From contig JANXCY010000002.1 of assembly GCA_025060135.1 (NCBI GenBank), forward strand, positions 106,623-145,015: a stretch of DNA of 38,393 nucleotides, given 5' to 3'. Source of the DNA: Anaerolineae bacterium (GTDB taxonomy: Bacteria; Chloroflexota; Anaerolineae; B4-G1; DUEL01). The translations under genes were made by a program, and so were the position numbers. The notes beneath the pieces were generated by a model, which did not search any database, had not been told where the DNA came from, and saw nothing but the letters and a program-made list of their open reading frames with translations. Positions 16,596-24,733 of the stretch are shown here, one piece after another (within the stretch, counting starts at the first letter, position 1; each line of letters opens with the position of its first letter).

Positions 16596-17261
16596 TTATC
16601 CCTCTCTGTACGTGCGCATTTCTTTCTCCAACCAGTCCAACCACCGGTCCACACCCTCCCCGGTCTTACAGGAGAGGGGGAAGAAAGCCGCGCCTGGATT
16701 CAGGGCTTCAATGCCGCGCCGGAAGTATTCCATATTGAAGTCAAAGGCCGATAGGACGTCTATTTTATTCAGGATGACGGCATCCACTCCCCGATACATA
16801 GGGGGATATTTATAGGGCTTATCGTCTCCCTCTGGCACGCTGGCGATCAGGACGTTGCGGTGGACACCCAGACGAAATTCCGCCGGACAGACCAGATTGC
16901 CAACGTTTTCCACGATGAGCAGGTCCACTTCATCCAGTGGGAGTCGGTCCAGTCCGCTCTGGATCATTGCTGCGTCCAAGTGGCACTCTCCACCGGTCGC
17001 AATCTGGACCGAAGGTACTCCCTCGGCCGCGATCCGGTCGGCATCTATGGTGGACGCCAGGTCGCCTTCTACGACCGCGATGCGCCAGCGGCCTTTCAAC
17101 GCCCCAATTGTCTGCAGGATCAGGCTGGTTTTTCCCGCGCCGGGGGAGGCCATCAGATTGACGGCGAAAACCCTGGCCGCGTCCAGTCGGGCCCGGTTGG
17201 CCTCTGCCAGCCGGTCATTGGCGCTCAGAATGTGCTCTACCACCAGTATGGGTCGGCTCAT
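16596..17261 (-). CDS. hypB: Hydrogenase nickel-incorporation GTPase HypB
   Basis: A SIMIBI-class GTPase, 221 residues, that delivers nickel to [NiFe]-hydrogenase. Visible features are the P-loop SPGAGKT (39-45), EGD switch sequence, GGECHLDA with the metal-site C93 and H94, and LNKID for guanine recognition. It lacks the N-terminal CxxCGC motif and His-rich stretch found in some homologues. GAGGAG lies 4 nt before the ATG. It is followed by hypC; no hydrogenase structural genes are in the window. Confidence 0.95.
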   Translation of the reverse strand: MSRPILVVEHILSANDRLAEANRARLDAARVFAVNLMASPGAGKTSLILQTIGALKGRWRIAVVEGDLASTIDADRIAAEGVPSVQIATGGECHLDAAMIQSGLDRLPLDEVDLLIVENVGNLVCPAEFRLGVHRNVLIASVPEGDDKPYKYPPMYRGVDAVILNKIDVLSAFDFNMEYFRRGIEALNPGAAFFPLSCKTGEGVDRWLDWLEKEMRTYREG

Positions 17262-17269
17262 CGTGCTCC

Positions 17270-17830
17270 TCAGCGGTTATACTGGCTCATGGCCTTTTCC
17301 AGCCCCTCTGTCAACCATGTCCGGATGGCGGCGATGGCGCGCTCTATGGTTGCTTCCACAACGGCTTCTTCATTGGGCGCGAAATCCTGAAGGACGTAAT
17401 CGGCTGGGTCCAGGTGCCCCGGCGGTCGCCCAATGCCGATCCGGAGGCGGGGAAAGTGCTGGGTGCCCAGATGTTCTATAATAGACCGCATCCCCCGATG
17501 ACCGCCGTCGCCCCCATCTGGGCGCAGGCGCAGGGTACCGGGGGGCAGGTCCAGGTCGTCGTGGACCACCAGAAGGTGTTCCAGCGGGACCTGATAGAGG
17601 CGGGCCAGGGGCGCGACCGCGCGTCCGCTTTCGTTCATAAAAGTCTGAGGAATGGCCAGGAGAACAGGAATATCGCCGATCCTCCCCTGGGCCACCCGGG
17701 CATTCTTCTGGCGGCGGGAGAATTCCAGACCGTGTACCGTGGCCATCCGGAAGACGCAGCGGGCCCCCACGTTATGGCGGTTGCGGGCATAACGGACCCC
17801 CGGGTTTCCCAGACCCACGATCAGGTACAT
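17270..17830 (-). CDS. pth: Peptidyl-tRNA hydrolase
   Basis: A 186-residue bacterial Pth that recycles peptidyl-tRNA. MYLIVGLGNPGVRYARNRHN gives N9 and catalytic H19; FMNESGRAV and VVHDDLDLPPG with the catalytic aspartate follow. AGAGGA lies 6 nt before ATG 17830; a TTG two codons earlier is less likely. It is 8 nt upstream of hypB, forming pth-hypB-hypC. Confidence 0.96.
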   Translation of the reverse strand: MYLIVGLGNPGVRYARNRHNVGARCVFRMATVHGLEFSRRQKNARVAQGRIGDIPVLLAIPQTFMNESGRAVAPLARLYQVPLEHLLVVHDDLDLPPGTLRLRPDGGDGGHRGMRSIIEHLGTQHFPRLRIGIGRPPGHLDPADYVLQDFAPNEEAVVEATIERAIAAIRTWLTEGLEKAMSQYNR

Positions 17831-17847
17831 GGGCAATCCTCTCTACT

Positions 17848-18615
17848 CTACCGGCGGGTCTTTCTTGGGGAAAAACCGGCCCGGCGGGTACGCAGGTAAT
17901 ACCGGAAGAGGGCCTTCACCACCAGGTAGAGGCCCCAGGCACCGAAGAGGAGAAGAGTGGTGCGGGCCCCACGCAGAAAGGCGCTGGCAATCTGGGTGCC
18001 ATCCAGTGTGAACTCTCGGCTTCTGGGAACCGGCGCCGACGGTGTGGGAGTTGGGCGAGGAGTAGGAGAAGGGCGGGGAGTGGCTGTGGGAGGCATCTCC
18101 ACCGGCACGGGCGTCGGTGTTTCCACCTCGATCGGCGTCGGTATCTCCACTAACTCAGGGGTGGGAGTGGGGGTGGCCAGTTCATTCAACACGGTGATGT
18201 TGTTGAGGAAGAAAGAGTCGGCCACATCCCCATCCCGATAGCGGATGAGCACCATGTGGTAGACCCCGTTGGGGATCAATGGTGAGCCGTCTTCGGCAAT
18301 GGCGGTCGTGTCCCACTCGGCCAGGACGCCGTTGATCACCTGTTGCCGAACATCCAGGACCAGGGGCTGCCACTGGGAGGTGGCTGTGGCGGCCGGGCCG
18401 GGGGCGTAGTAGATGCTGTAACGGTCAAAGTTCGGATGGGCCACGGAGCCCAAAATCTGCACCACGCCGCTGACGGTGTCGCCGCTCTGGGGGTAGGTGA
18501 TGATGACCACGTTCTCCTGAGGCAGCGGCGCGGCGGCCAGAGGCCCCACGGCGACCAGAAGTATCAGCAGAACCATTCCGAAGATCCGTGCGAATTTTTG
18601 CCTTTCTGCGCGCAT
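17848..18615 (-). CDS. Exported Thr-Pro-rich protein with C-terminal membrane anchor
   Basis: A 255-residue protein of unknown function. An N-terminal hydrophobic signal (MVLLILLVAVGPLAAA, about 14-29) is followed by an Ig-like extracellular domain (YPQSGDTVSGVVQILGSVAHP; WQPLVLDVRQQVINGVLAEW), a long Thr/Pro-rich linker (about 147-200) and a C-terminal transmembrane helix (LLLFGAWGLYLVVKALF) with a basic tail. The architecture suggests an outward-facing domain held to the membrane. The start at 18615 keeps the signal peptide near the N-terminus; a later ATG within the hydrophobic segment is possible. A 13-mer repeat (about 18615-18640) abuts the start. Confidence 0.65.
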   Translation of the reverse strand: MRAERQKFARIFGMVLLILLVAVGPLAAAPLPQENVVIITYPQSGDTVSGVVQILGSVAHPNFDRYSIYYAPGPAATATSQWQPLVLDVRQQVINGVLAEWDTTAIAEDGSPLIPNGVYHMVLIRYRDGDVADSFFLNNITVLNELATPTPTPELVEIPTPIEVETPTPVPVEMPPTATPRPSPTPRPTPTPSAPVPRSREFTLDGTQIASAFLRGARTTLLLFGAWGLYLVVKALFRYYLRTRRAGFSPRKTRR

Positions 18616-18672
18616 CTCTGTGTTTTGCCTCTGGGTTTTGGCCAGATAGAGAGGGATGATGGATTCAGGGGA

Positions 18673-18707
18673 TTTTACGGCGGGCGGCGAAGCCGCCCGC
18701 CGTAAAA
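18673..18707. repeat. Perfect GC-rich palindrome in the 5' leader
   Basis: TTTTACGGCGGGCGGC and GCCGCCCGCCGTAAAA are perfect inverted copies around a 3-nt loop. T-runs precede, and A-runs follow, the stem on both strands, so it is not a canonical terminator. It lies between the divergent promoter and the start of the exported protein gene. Confidence 0.8.
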
Positions 18708-18745
18708 AAACCCTCTCCCTCATTGATCCGAACGGGCAATCAATA

Positions 18746-18774
18746 AGTGTAGCACAGAAAAGGGAGAATGGCAA
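18746..18774 (-). promoter_or_regulatory. Candidate promoter of the exported protein gene
   Basis: On the minus strand TTGCCA (18774-18769), 17 nt, then TACACT (18751-18746). The -35 box overlaps the first codons of the divergent GT39-like gene. Confidence 0.5.
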
Positions 18775-20477
18775 GGAACGCAAGGCAACTGGCCAGGATG
18801 AGCGCGCTTCTCCTGATCGCAGCGGCGTTCCGGCTGAGTGGAGCGGCCTGGGATAGCGGTATCGGCGCGCATCCGGACGAGCGGTATGTAGTTGGCATCG
18901 TCGGGGAGATGACGCGTACTTCCGGCCTGAATCCCTTTGCGGTAGACCCTTCGTTCCCGTATGGGCATGTGCCGCTTTACTTGTTCTTGCTGGTGGGTGG
19001 GCCTGACCGGCTGATGGCGGCCCGCCTGCTGACCGGAATCCTGGATGTGGGGACGGTGGCGCTAACGGCCGCGCTGGCGTCTCTCCTGGCTGGTGCTGGC
19101 GATTGGCCGCAGGGTGCGAACCGGCGTTCCCTGGCTGTTCCGCTGGCCGCGCTCTTCCTGACGGTGATGCCGCTCCATGTCCAGCAGGCCCATTTTGCCA
19201 CCGCCGATGTCCCTCTGGCCTTTTTCACCACCGGCGCGTTGTTTTTTGCCGCCCACTGGGTCCGTCGTCCGGCGCAGGGCCAAGCGGCCTTCCGCCTGGC
19301 GGCCATCTGCGCCGGGCTGGCGATGGGCTGTAAGGCCGGGGCGGCGCTGCTGCTGGTTCCGGTTGCCCTGGCGGGCGCGCTGGGGGCAAAGGGCGGTCGG
19401 GAGCGGGCACTGCGAGCAGCGGAAGCACTGGGATTGGTGCTGATCACGTTCGCGCTCACCAACCCCTTTGCGGTCCTGGAAGCCCACCGGTTCCTGAGCA
19501 ACGTGGCCACGCAGGCGGCGCTGGCGCGCGGGGCGGTGCTGGCTCCCTACACCCTTCAGTATCGGGGCACTCTGCCGTATCTCTACCCCGTCGCTCAGCA
19601 ACTGGTCTGGGGAATGGGGCCGGTCCTGGGGCTGCTGGGTTTCGGAGGACTGGCCTGGAGCACAGTCCGGGCGGCTCGGGGCCGGCTGAGCCTGTCCGAG
19701 TGGGTCGTCCTGGCCTGGGCTCTCCCCTTTTTTGCCTTCACTGGCGGGCTCTACCTGAAATTCCCTCGCTACCTGCTCCCGCTGACGCCGGTCCTCGCCG
19801 CGTACGCCTCGCAGGGATGGCTGGAGGGCGGAGGGGGTCTCCGTGCTCTCGCGCCCATCTACCGGTATGTGTGCCGGACCCTGTCTCTGCTGGCGGTTCT
19901 GCCCGCCGGTCTACTCTCTCTGGCTCTGGTCGCTTCCTATGGCCGACCGCATCCCTGGGTGGCCGCGTCAGAGTGGATCCGGGCTCACCTCCCTCCAGGT
20001 TCCGTCATCGCTGTGGAAGAGTGGGACCATCCTCTGCCGCTGGACCCCAGCGGCTACACGTTGCAGGTATTGCCAGTCTTCGCGCCGGACGGGACGGAGA
20101 AGGAGGCGGTGATGGGAGCGATTCTGGCGGAGGCGGACGCAGTGGTGGTGGCCAGCCGGCGCGGGTACGGGGCGCTGGCTCGCTGGCCTGACCACTTCCC
20201 CCAGACAAGGGCTTATTACCGCGCGCTCTTTGCCGGAGAGCGCGGTTGGGCAGCCGCCGGTTGCTGGGCACGCTGGCCCTCTCTGGTGGGCATCGTTCTG
20301 GCGGACGACCCCTTTGGAGCCGCTGGGCTCCCCCTTCCCCACCCAGACTGCCGTCCCGGCGGTCTCTGGCTGCGCTTGCCCCATCTGGACGAGAGTTGGG
20401 TGGTATACGACCATCCGGAGGTGGTGGTATTCGTGGCGCAGAGGGAGACGACTCGCCCTGGGAGTTCGGTACCCTGA
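18768..20477 (+). CDS. GT39/ArnT-like membrane glycosyltransferase
   Basis: A 569-residue polytopic membrane protein of the dolichyl-phosphate-mannose/ArnT-like class. After the first transmembrane helix comes IGAHPDERYVVGIV with the acidic pair of this family. About ten hydrophobic segments follow, and HVQQAHFATADVPLAFF is a conserved loop of GT39-type enzymes. A soluble C-terminal part (from about residue 395) includes EWDHPLPLD. AAGGGAG is just upstream of the ATG. Substrate unknown; it may glycosylate lipids or surface polymers. Confidence 0.72.
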   Translation: MARNARQLARMSALLLIAAAFRLSGAAWDSGIGAHPDERYVVGIVGEMTRTSGLNPFAVDPSFPYGHVPLYLFLLVGGPDRLMAARLLTGILDVGTVALTAALASLLAGAGDWPQGANRRSLAVPLAALFLTVMPLHVQQAHFATADVPLAFFTTGALFFAAHWVRRPAQGQAAFRLAAICAGLAMGCKAGAALLLVPVALAGALGAKGGRERALRAAEALGLVLITFALTNPFAVLEAHRFLSNVATQAALARGAVLAPYTLQYRGTLPYLYPVAQQLVWGMGPVLGLLGFGGLAWSTVRAARGRLSLSEWVVLAWALPFFAFTGGLYLKFPRYLLPLTPVLAAYASQGWLEGGGGLRALAPIYRYVCRTLSLLAVLPAGLLSLALVASYGRPHPWVAASEWIRAHLPPGSVIAVEEWDHPLPLDPSGYTLQVLPVFAPDGTEKEAVMGAILAEADAVVVASRRGYGALARWPDHFPQTRAYYRALFAGERGWAAAGCWARWPSLVGIVLADDPFGAAGLPLPHPDCRPGGLWLRLPHLDESWVVYDHPEVVVFVAQRETTRPGSSVP

Positions 20478-20585
20478 CCGGATGAGCCTGCCCGAAAGGG
20501 GCATCATGTGATTGAAAATAGCGATGGAAAGAGCGGATGGGTTCCCTGATGATAGAGTTGAAAAGCCCTGAGTCCCGGCAAGTGC

Positions 20586-20613
20586 TTGACAGGGCAACCA
20601 GGTGAAATATAAT
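20586..20613 (+). promoter_or_regulatory. Near-consensus promoter ahead of the type III CRISPR locus
   Basis: TTGACA (20586-20591), 16 nt, then TATAAT (20608-20613), both perfect hexamers. The next gene downstream is the CARF-LuxR protein at 20881, giving a leader of about 260 nt. Confidence 0.85.
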
Positions 20614-20880
20614 CGGAGACAGATTCCGGATCAGCGCAGATTGCATCGGAAACAACGCCCAAGCAGCTATCCGTGATAATACCTTTCGCCTCTTGAAGAC
20701 CTGCACCCGCCCGAGTCCATTCGTATCTTCCTTAACCCAACGAAGTAGAACTCTACTGTAGAAACTCGCCGCAGAGACCCCCATCTTGCCGAGTTCTACG
20801 CGAACCCAGCCTCTGCGTGCTTGTATCCCAGCGGTCTTACAGGGAGACTCACAGATGCTAATCGCGGAGAAGGGAAGGCG
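20614..20880 (+). other. Long leader without a gene, with a 9-bp inverted repeat
   Basis: The stretch 20478-20880 contains no convincing gene. Within the leader, GTAGAACTC (20745-20753) and GAGTTCTAC (20791-20799) are perfect inverted copies around 37 nt. No CRISPR repeat, riboswitch consensus or terminator T-run was recognised. It may be an untranslated regulatory RNA or an operator for the downstream HTH protein. Confidence 0.45.
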
Positions 20881-21732
20881 ATGGTCAAGCAGGTGCTGAT
20901 CGCCACAATAGGTACAGAGCCCCAGGTCGTTACCTTAGCGCTGGACTTGTTGCTGGCCAAGGGGTACAGTATTGGTGAGGTGATCGTCGTGCATACGGTG
21001 GGGGACGCAGTGCAGCCAGCCCTGGCAGCGCTGGCGGCGGAGTTCGCCCGGTTGGGAAGTTGCGATTACCGCCTGGTGCCGGTGGAGGATGAGCGCGGGC
21101 CGGTGGCGGACCTGGTGACCGAAGCGGACCTGGCGGCCTTTCTGCGCACCCTGTACCGGACAGTGCTGGCCGAAAAGCGGGCCGGGCGGCTGGTTCACTT
21201 AAGCATCGCGGGCGGGCGCAAGCCGATGGCTGTGTATGGAATGGTGGTTGCCCAGCTCCTCTTTGACGAGGACGACCGGGTCTGGCATCTGCTCTCAGAG
21301 GGATGGCAGCCGGGAGCAGAGCGGGTGATGCACGTGCGGCCTGGAGACCGGGTTTGGCTCGTGCCCGTGCCGGTCCTGCGATGGAGTAGCGTCTCCCCGG
21401 TGCTGACGGAACTGGCTCTGCGGGAGGACCCTTGGGAGGCGATCCAGGCGCAGCGGACAATGCGGCGGGAGGAGGAATGGCGGCGCAAGCGGGAATTCGT
21501 GGAGCGCCGGCTGACGTCGGCGGAACGGGAGGTCGCCCGGCTGGTCTGTTTGGGATTGGACAACGCGGCCATCGCCCGAAAACTGTGCAAGTCTGAGAGC
21601 ACCGTTGCCAACCAACTCACCTCCATTTACAACAAACTGCACGAATGGCGCGGCTATCGAGCCGATATTCCTGTGAGCCGCTCGTTCCTGATCGCGGAGT
21701 TCGCTGCCTACTTTGCGATGGAGGAAGGTTGA
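20881..21732 (+). CDS. CARF-like (NE0113-type) CRISPR protein fused to a LuxR-type HTH
   Basis: A 283-residue protein. The N-terminal Rossmann-like domain begins VLIATIGTEPQVVT and contains HLSIAGGRKPMAVYG (S108-K114 at its centre), a signature of the NE0113/Csx-type CARF and ring-nuclease families that bind cyclic oligoadenylate. A basic/acidic helical linker (about 180-208) leads to a LuxR/GerE-type helix-turn-helix from residue 211 (LTSAEREVARLV, NAAIARKL, STVANQLTSIYNKL). The likely role is a cOA-sensing transcription factor for the neighbouring cmr operon, analogous in logic to Csa3 but with a different HTH. Whether the CARF part also cleaves cOA is unknown. ATG 20881 follows AAGGGAAGG. 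Confidence 0.8.
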   Translation: MVKQVLIATIGTEPQVVTLALDLLLAKGYSIGEVIVVHTVGDAVQPALAALAAEFARLGSCDYRLVPVEDERGPVADLVTEADLAAFLRTLYRTVLAEKRAGRLVHLSIAGGRKPMAVYGMVVAQLLFDEDDRVWHLLSEGWQPGAERVMHVRPGDRVWLVPVPVLRWSSVSPVLTELALREDPWEAIQAQRTMRREEEWRRKREFVERRLTSAEREVARLVCLGLDNAAIARKLCKSESTVANQLTSIYNKLHEWRGYRADIPVSRSFLIAEFAAYFAMEEG

Positions 21733-21783
21733 TCTCCGTGAACAGTAGGAAAAAGTTCCCAAAAATTTTGTAAAGAATCCCTA

Positions 21784-21812
21784 TGGACAGCCGAGTAGAC
21801 AAGTGGTAAGAT
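21784..21812 (+). promoter_or_regulatory. Promoter of the cmr operon
   Basis: TGGACA (21784-21789), 17 nt, then TAAGAT (21807-21812), in the spacer between the CARF-LuxR gene and cmr1. It gives a very short leader ending in AAGGAGG before ATG 21832. Confidence 0.6.
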
Positions 21813-21831
21813 GGGGTTAAGGAGGAAGGCG

Positions 21832-23049
21832 ATGGGCAAAACTCCAAGTTTGACCGTAACGCTGGAAGCAGTAACGCCGCTGTTCCTGGGCGGTGCAGAC
21901 CCATACGGCGCGCCAGAACTGAGGGCGCCGTCGTTCCGGGGCGCTTTGCGATACTGGCTGCGGGCGGCGTTAGGCGGAGTCTACGGCGATGATGCCGCCG
22001 GACTTCATGCGATCCGCCGGGCTGAAGCACGAGTGTTCGGCAGCACCGAGGCGGATTGGGGAGGAGCATCTGCTGTCGTGATTCAGTGCAAGTGCAAGGA
22101 AGTCCAGCCTCGGCCCGTGAACTATGGTCTTGAGAAAGATGTTCAGACGCAGAAATCCGGCAAAACGGTATCTCAACCCAGTGGACGGGACTATCTGTAT
22201 TGGTCAATGTCCGGCTTCAGGGGAAGGCCAAGCCGGCAGTATTATCCGGAAGGCTCGCGGTTTTTGCTGGAGTTGCGTGTTCGGCCGGGCGTGTCGGATA
22301 ACGACCAGGTGTTCCAGGAGGCGATTGCCGCTTTGTGGCTGCTCGTTCAGTTGGGAGGCGTGGGTTCTCGCTCGCGGCGCATCGGAGGCAGCCTGAGCGT
22401 TTTGGAACCAGAAGAGGCGTGCGGTTTCAGTTTCGTGTTGCGTTCCGAGAATCCGAAAGAGATCGCCCAGGAATTAGGCAAGGGCCTGACCGCTGTGCGA
22501 AAACTCTTCCAGCAACACCATCCGGAAGGCAGAAACCTGAGCCTTTCCAACCCCTCGGAATTTGACATATTACACCCTACAGTATGCAAGGTCTGGGTTC
22601 TGGGAATATGGCGGTCTTCGGCTCAGGCGGTAGAGGCGATAGGTGTGGCTCTGCGAGATTTTCGCACCTACCGGGAGCCGGACCACACCGAAGTTGCGAA
22701 ATGGCTGACGGGAACGCCGATTCAAACGGTGGAACGTTCCGTTTTCGGCCTGCCCCTTCCTTTCCGATATTCGGGCAAAGGGCTCCAGGGTATCGTCCAG
22801 GGACGCACAAAGCCTCCCGAGAAGGCCATCAACCGGCGGGCTTCTCCCCTATGGCTCACGGTCTCCAAAACCGATCGCGGACAATACGTTGGAGTGGCGA
22901 CTCTTTTCTGCTCACGCTTCCTGCCAAAGGGGGAGCAATTGCACGGAAGGCAGGATAGGGTGCCCGCCCTCTCTCCGCCGGCCGATTACAGGCTGATTGA
23001 ACAATTCATCGCTGAGAAGTTCCATGCCGAGGAGGTGCCCTATGCCTGA
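21832..23049 (+). CDS. cmr1: Type III-B RAMP protein Cmr1
   Basis: A 405-residue RAMP protein with two RRM-like folds, positioned at the head of the Cmr complex near the crRNA 3' end. LEAVTPLFLGGADP and APSFRGALRYWLRA are the Cmr1 N-terminal signatures; QLGGVGSRSRRIGGSL is the Gly-rich loop. ATG 21832 has AAGGAGG upstream, better than the ATG at 21811, which overlaps the promoter. It overlaps cmr2 by 8 nt. It is clearly different from the second Cmr1 at the end of the window. Confidence 0.92.
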   Translation: MGKTPSLTVTLEAVTPLFLGGADPYGAPELRAPSFRGALRYWLRAALGGVYGDDAAGLHAIRRAEARVFGSTEADWGGASAVVIQCKCKEVQPRPVNYGLEKDVQTQKSGKTVSQPSGRDYLYWSMSGFRGRPSRQYYPEGSRFLLELRVRPGVSDNDQVFQEAIAALWLLVQLGGVGSRSRRIGGSLSVLEPEEACGFSFVLRSENPKEIAQELGKGLTAVRKLFQQHHPEGRNLSLSNPSEFDILHPTVCKVWVLGIWRSSAQAVEAIGVALRDFRTYREPDHTEVAKWLTGTPIQTVERSVFGLPLPFRYSGKGLQGIVQGRTKPPEKAINRRASPLWLTVSKTDRGQYVGVATLFCSRFLPKGEQLHGRQDRVPALSPPADYRLIEQFIAEKFHAEEVPYA

Positions 23050-24733
23050 TAGGGTGTTCATCTTCAGCCTGGGGCCAGTGCAGGGGTTTCTGGCCGAGGC
23101 ACGGCGGGCACAGGACCTCTGGGCGGGAAGTCAACTGCTCTCTGAACTGGCTCGGGCGGCCATCCGGGCCTCTCAAGGACGAGGAGCAAAGGTCATTTAC
23201 CCGGCCGATCCTGATCAGGAAAGTCTGCCCAACAAATTCGTTGTGCGATTGCCGGAGAGCGTAGACCCAGAAGAGGTTGCCCGGACTGCGATGAAAAGTG
23301 CGCTGGAAGCCCTCAAGGAGCGTGCCGAACGGGCCAAGGAGTTTCTGAGAGGGATTTCTCCGGGGGACGGAACCTGGGATGCCATCTGGCAGCGACAATT
23401 AGAGAACCACCTGGAGTTCTTCTGGGCAGCGGCCACTATAGCAGAAGGGTACCAGGCTGCTTACCAAAGAGCAAGCCGGGCCTTTGAAGCGGCAAAACGC
23501 ACTCGCCCCTTCCCTCAAACGCAGGAAGAGGACCTGAAGGACTCCCTCAGTGGTCGCAGGAGTGCCCTGCATACCGCGCAGAAAGACGCACGAGCCTACT
23601 GGAAACAAATTGCGACTTCGGGCAAAGTTACCGCTGCTCAGCTCAAGCCTGACGGCCGGGAGCGACTGGATGCCCTGGGAGCCATCAAGCGATTCGGTTT
23701 TGGCAGCGATGCAGAACGATTCCCTTCCACCAGTAGCGTAGCGGCCGCGGACTACTTGGCCAAAGTGCTGGGTCATCCCGCTCTGGAGATCTACCGCAAA
23801 ACGCTGGAAGCGATTCCTCTCTTTTACCGCGTAAGCGAAGACGACCGCTGGCCCTATGACGGCGACCTGCTCTACCTCGAGACCCTGGCCTCCCAGCGCC
23901 TGCAGGCCAGTTATGGATTCAGGGAAGAGCATCTGACCCGTTACAAGGAGCAACTGGAGGACGCGCGTCAGAGCCTGCGTGCGCTTTACAGCGTTGCGGG
24001 CCGGCCTTCTCCCTATTACGCTCTTCTGGTGATGGATGGGGATAGCATCGGGAAACGGATAGCCCGTTGTGCCAGCGAAGAGGAACATCGCACATTGAGC
24101 CAGCAGATGGTAGAGTTTGCCATGCAGGCCCGAGAGATTTTGAAGCCCTATCAGGGCACAGCCGTCTATGCCGGCGGCGACGACATATTGGCTCTGCTGC
24201 CCCTGCGTGGAGCCCTTCCCGCAGCTCAGGCACTGGCAGAATCTTTCGCCCAGAAGGTTCCCCAGGGAACAGCGTCGGCGGGGCTGGTATTGGCCCACCA
24301 CCTGTATCCGCTGGGTGCAGTCTTGAGCGCAGGCCGGGAGGCGGAAAGTTGGGCCAAGAGAATGGAAGGAAAAAACGCTGTCTGTGTGCGGGCGCTAAAG
24401 CGCTCAGGGGAGCCCATAGAAGTGCGGAGTCATTGGGGGAATCCGGGGAAACTCTGCGGAGCGTTGTGTCAGTGGTTCGCCAGCGGGGCGCTCGCCTCGC
24501 GTTTCGCCTACGAGGTGGCTGCAAACTTGCCCTTCTTGAAAGGGGAACTGGTTCGGAGCGAACTAAAGCGGCTAATCCGGCGACATCGGAATGCCGACAA
24601 ACCCGACCCGCCCGATCCCACTGACCTGGCTGACCGGCTGGCTGCCTGGGCAGAAAGTTTGCCGGGCGGGGCCGAGGAACTCGCTGGCTGGTTGCTGCTG
24701 GCCCGATTCATTGCCCAGGGGGGTGGAGAATGA
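23042..24733 (+). CDS. cmr2: Cas10/Cmr2, cyclase-type, lacking the HD nuclease domain
   Basis: A 563-residue Cas10. It begins directly with the first palm-like region (FIFSLGPVQGFLAEARRAQD), so the usual N-terminal HD DNase domain is missing. The second palm has MDGDSIG and the intact GGDD motif (378-381, YAGGDDILALLP), expected to make cyclic oligoadenylates from ATP upon target RNA binding. It lies in the cmr1-6 string with an 8-nt overlap with cmr1 and an ATGA overlap with cmr3. Interference by this module should therefore act through RNA cleavage by Cmr4 and cOA signalling rather than ssDNA cleavage. Confidence 0.94.
   Translation: MPDRVFIFSLGPVQGFLAEARRAQDLWAGSQLLSELARAAIRASQGRGAKVIYPADPDQESLPNKFVVRLPESVDPEEVARTAMKSALEALKERAERAKEFLRGISPGDGTWDAIWQRQLENHLEFFWAAATIAEGYQAAYQRASRAFEAAKRTRPFPQTQEEDLKDSLSGRRSALHTAQKDARAYWKQIATSGKVTAAQLKPDGRERLDALGAIKRFGFGSDAERFPSTSSVAAADYLAKVLGHPALEIYRKTLEAIPLFYRVSEDDRWPYDGDLLYLETLASQRLQASYGFREEHLTRYKEQLEDARQSLRALYSVAGRPSPYYALLVMDGDSIGKRIARCASEEEHRTLSQQMVEFAMQAREILKPYQGTAVYAGGDDILALLPLRGALPAAQALAESFAQKVPQGTASAGLVLAHHLYPLGAVLSAGREAESWAKRMEGKNAVCVRALKRSGEPIEVRSHWGNPGKLCGALCQWFASGALASRFAYEVAANLPFLKGELVRSELKRLIRRHRNADKPDPPDPTDLADRLAAWAESLPGGAEELAGWLLLARFIAQGGGE

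Noticed and set aside
18673-18707. Intrinsic terminator
   Set aside because: The perfect stem is followed by A's on the plus strand and by AAAATCCC on the minus strand, so there is no T-tract in either direction.
20700-20880. Degenerate CRISPR repeats in the leader of the CARF-LuxR gene
   Set aside because: Only one inverted repeat and no repeated unit of 25-40 bp could be found.
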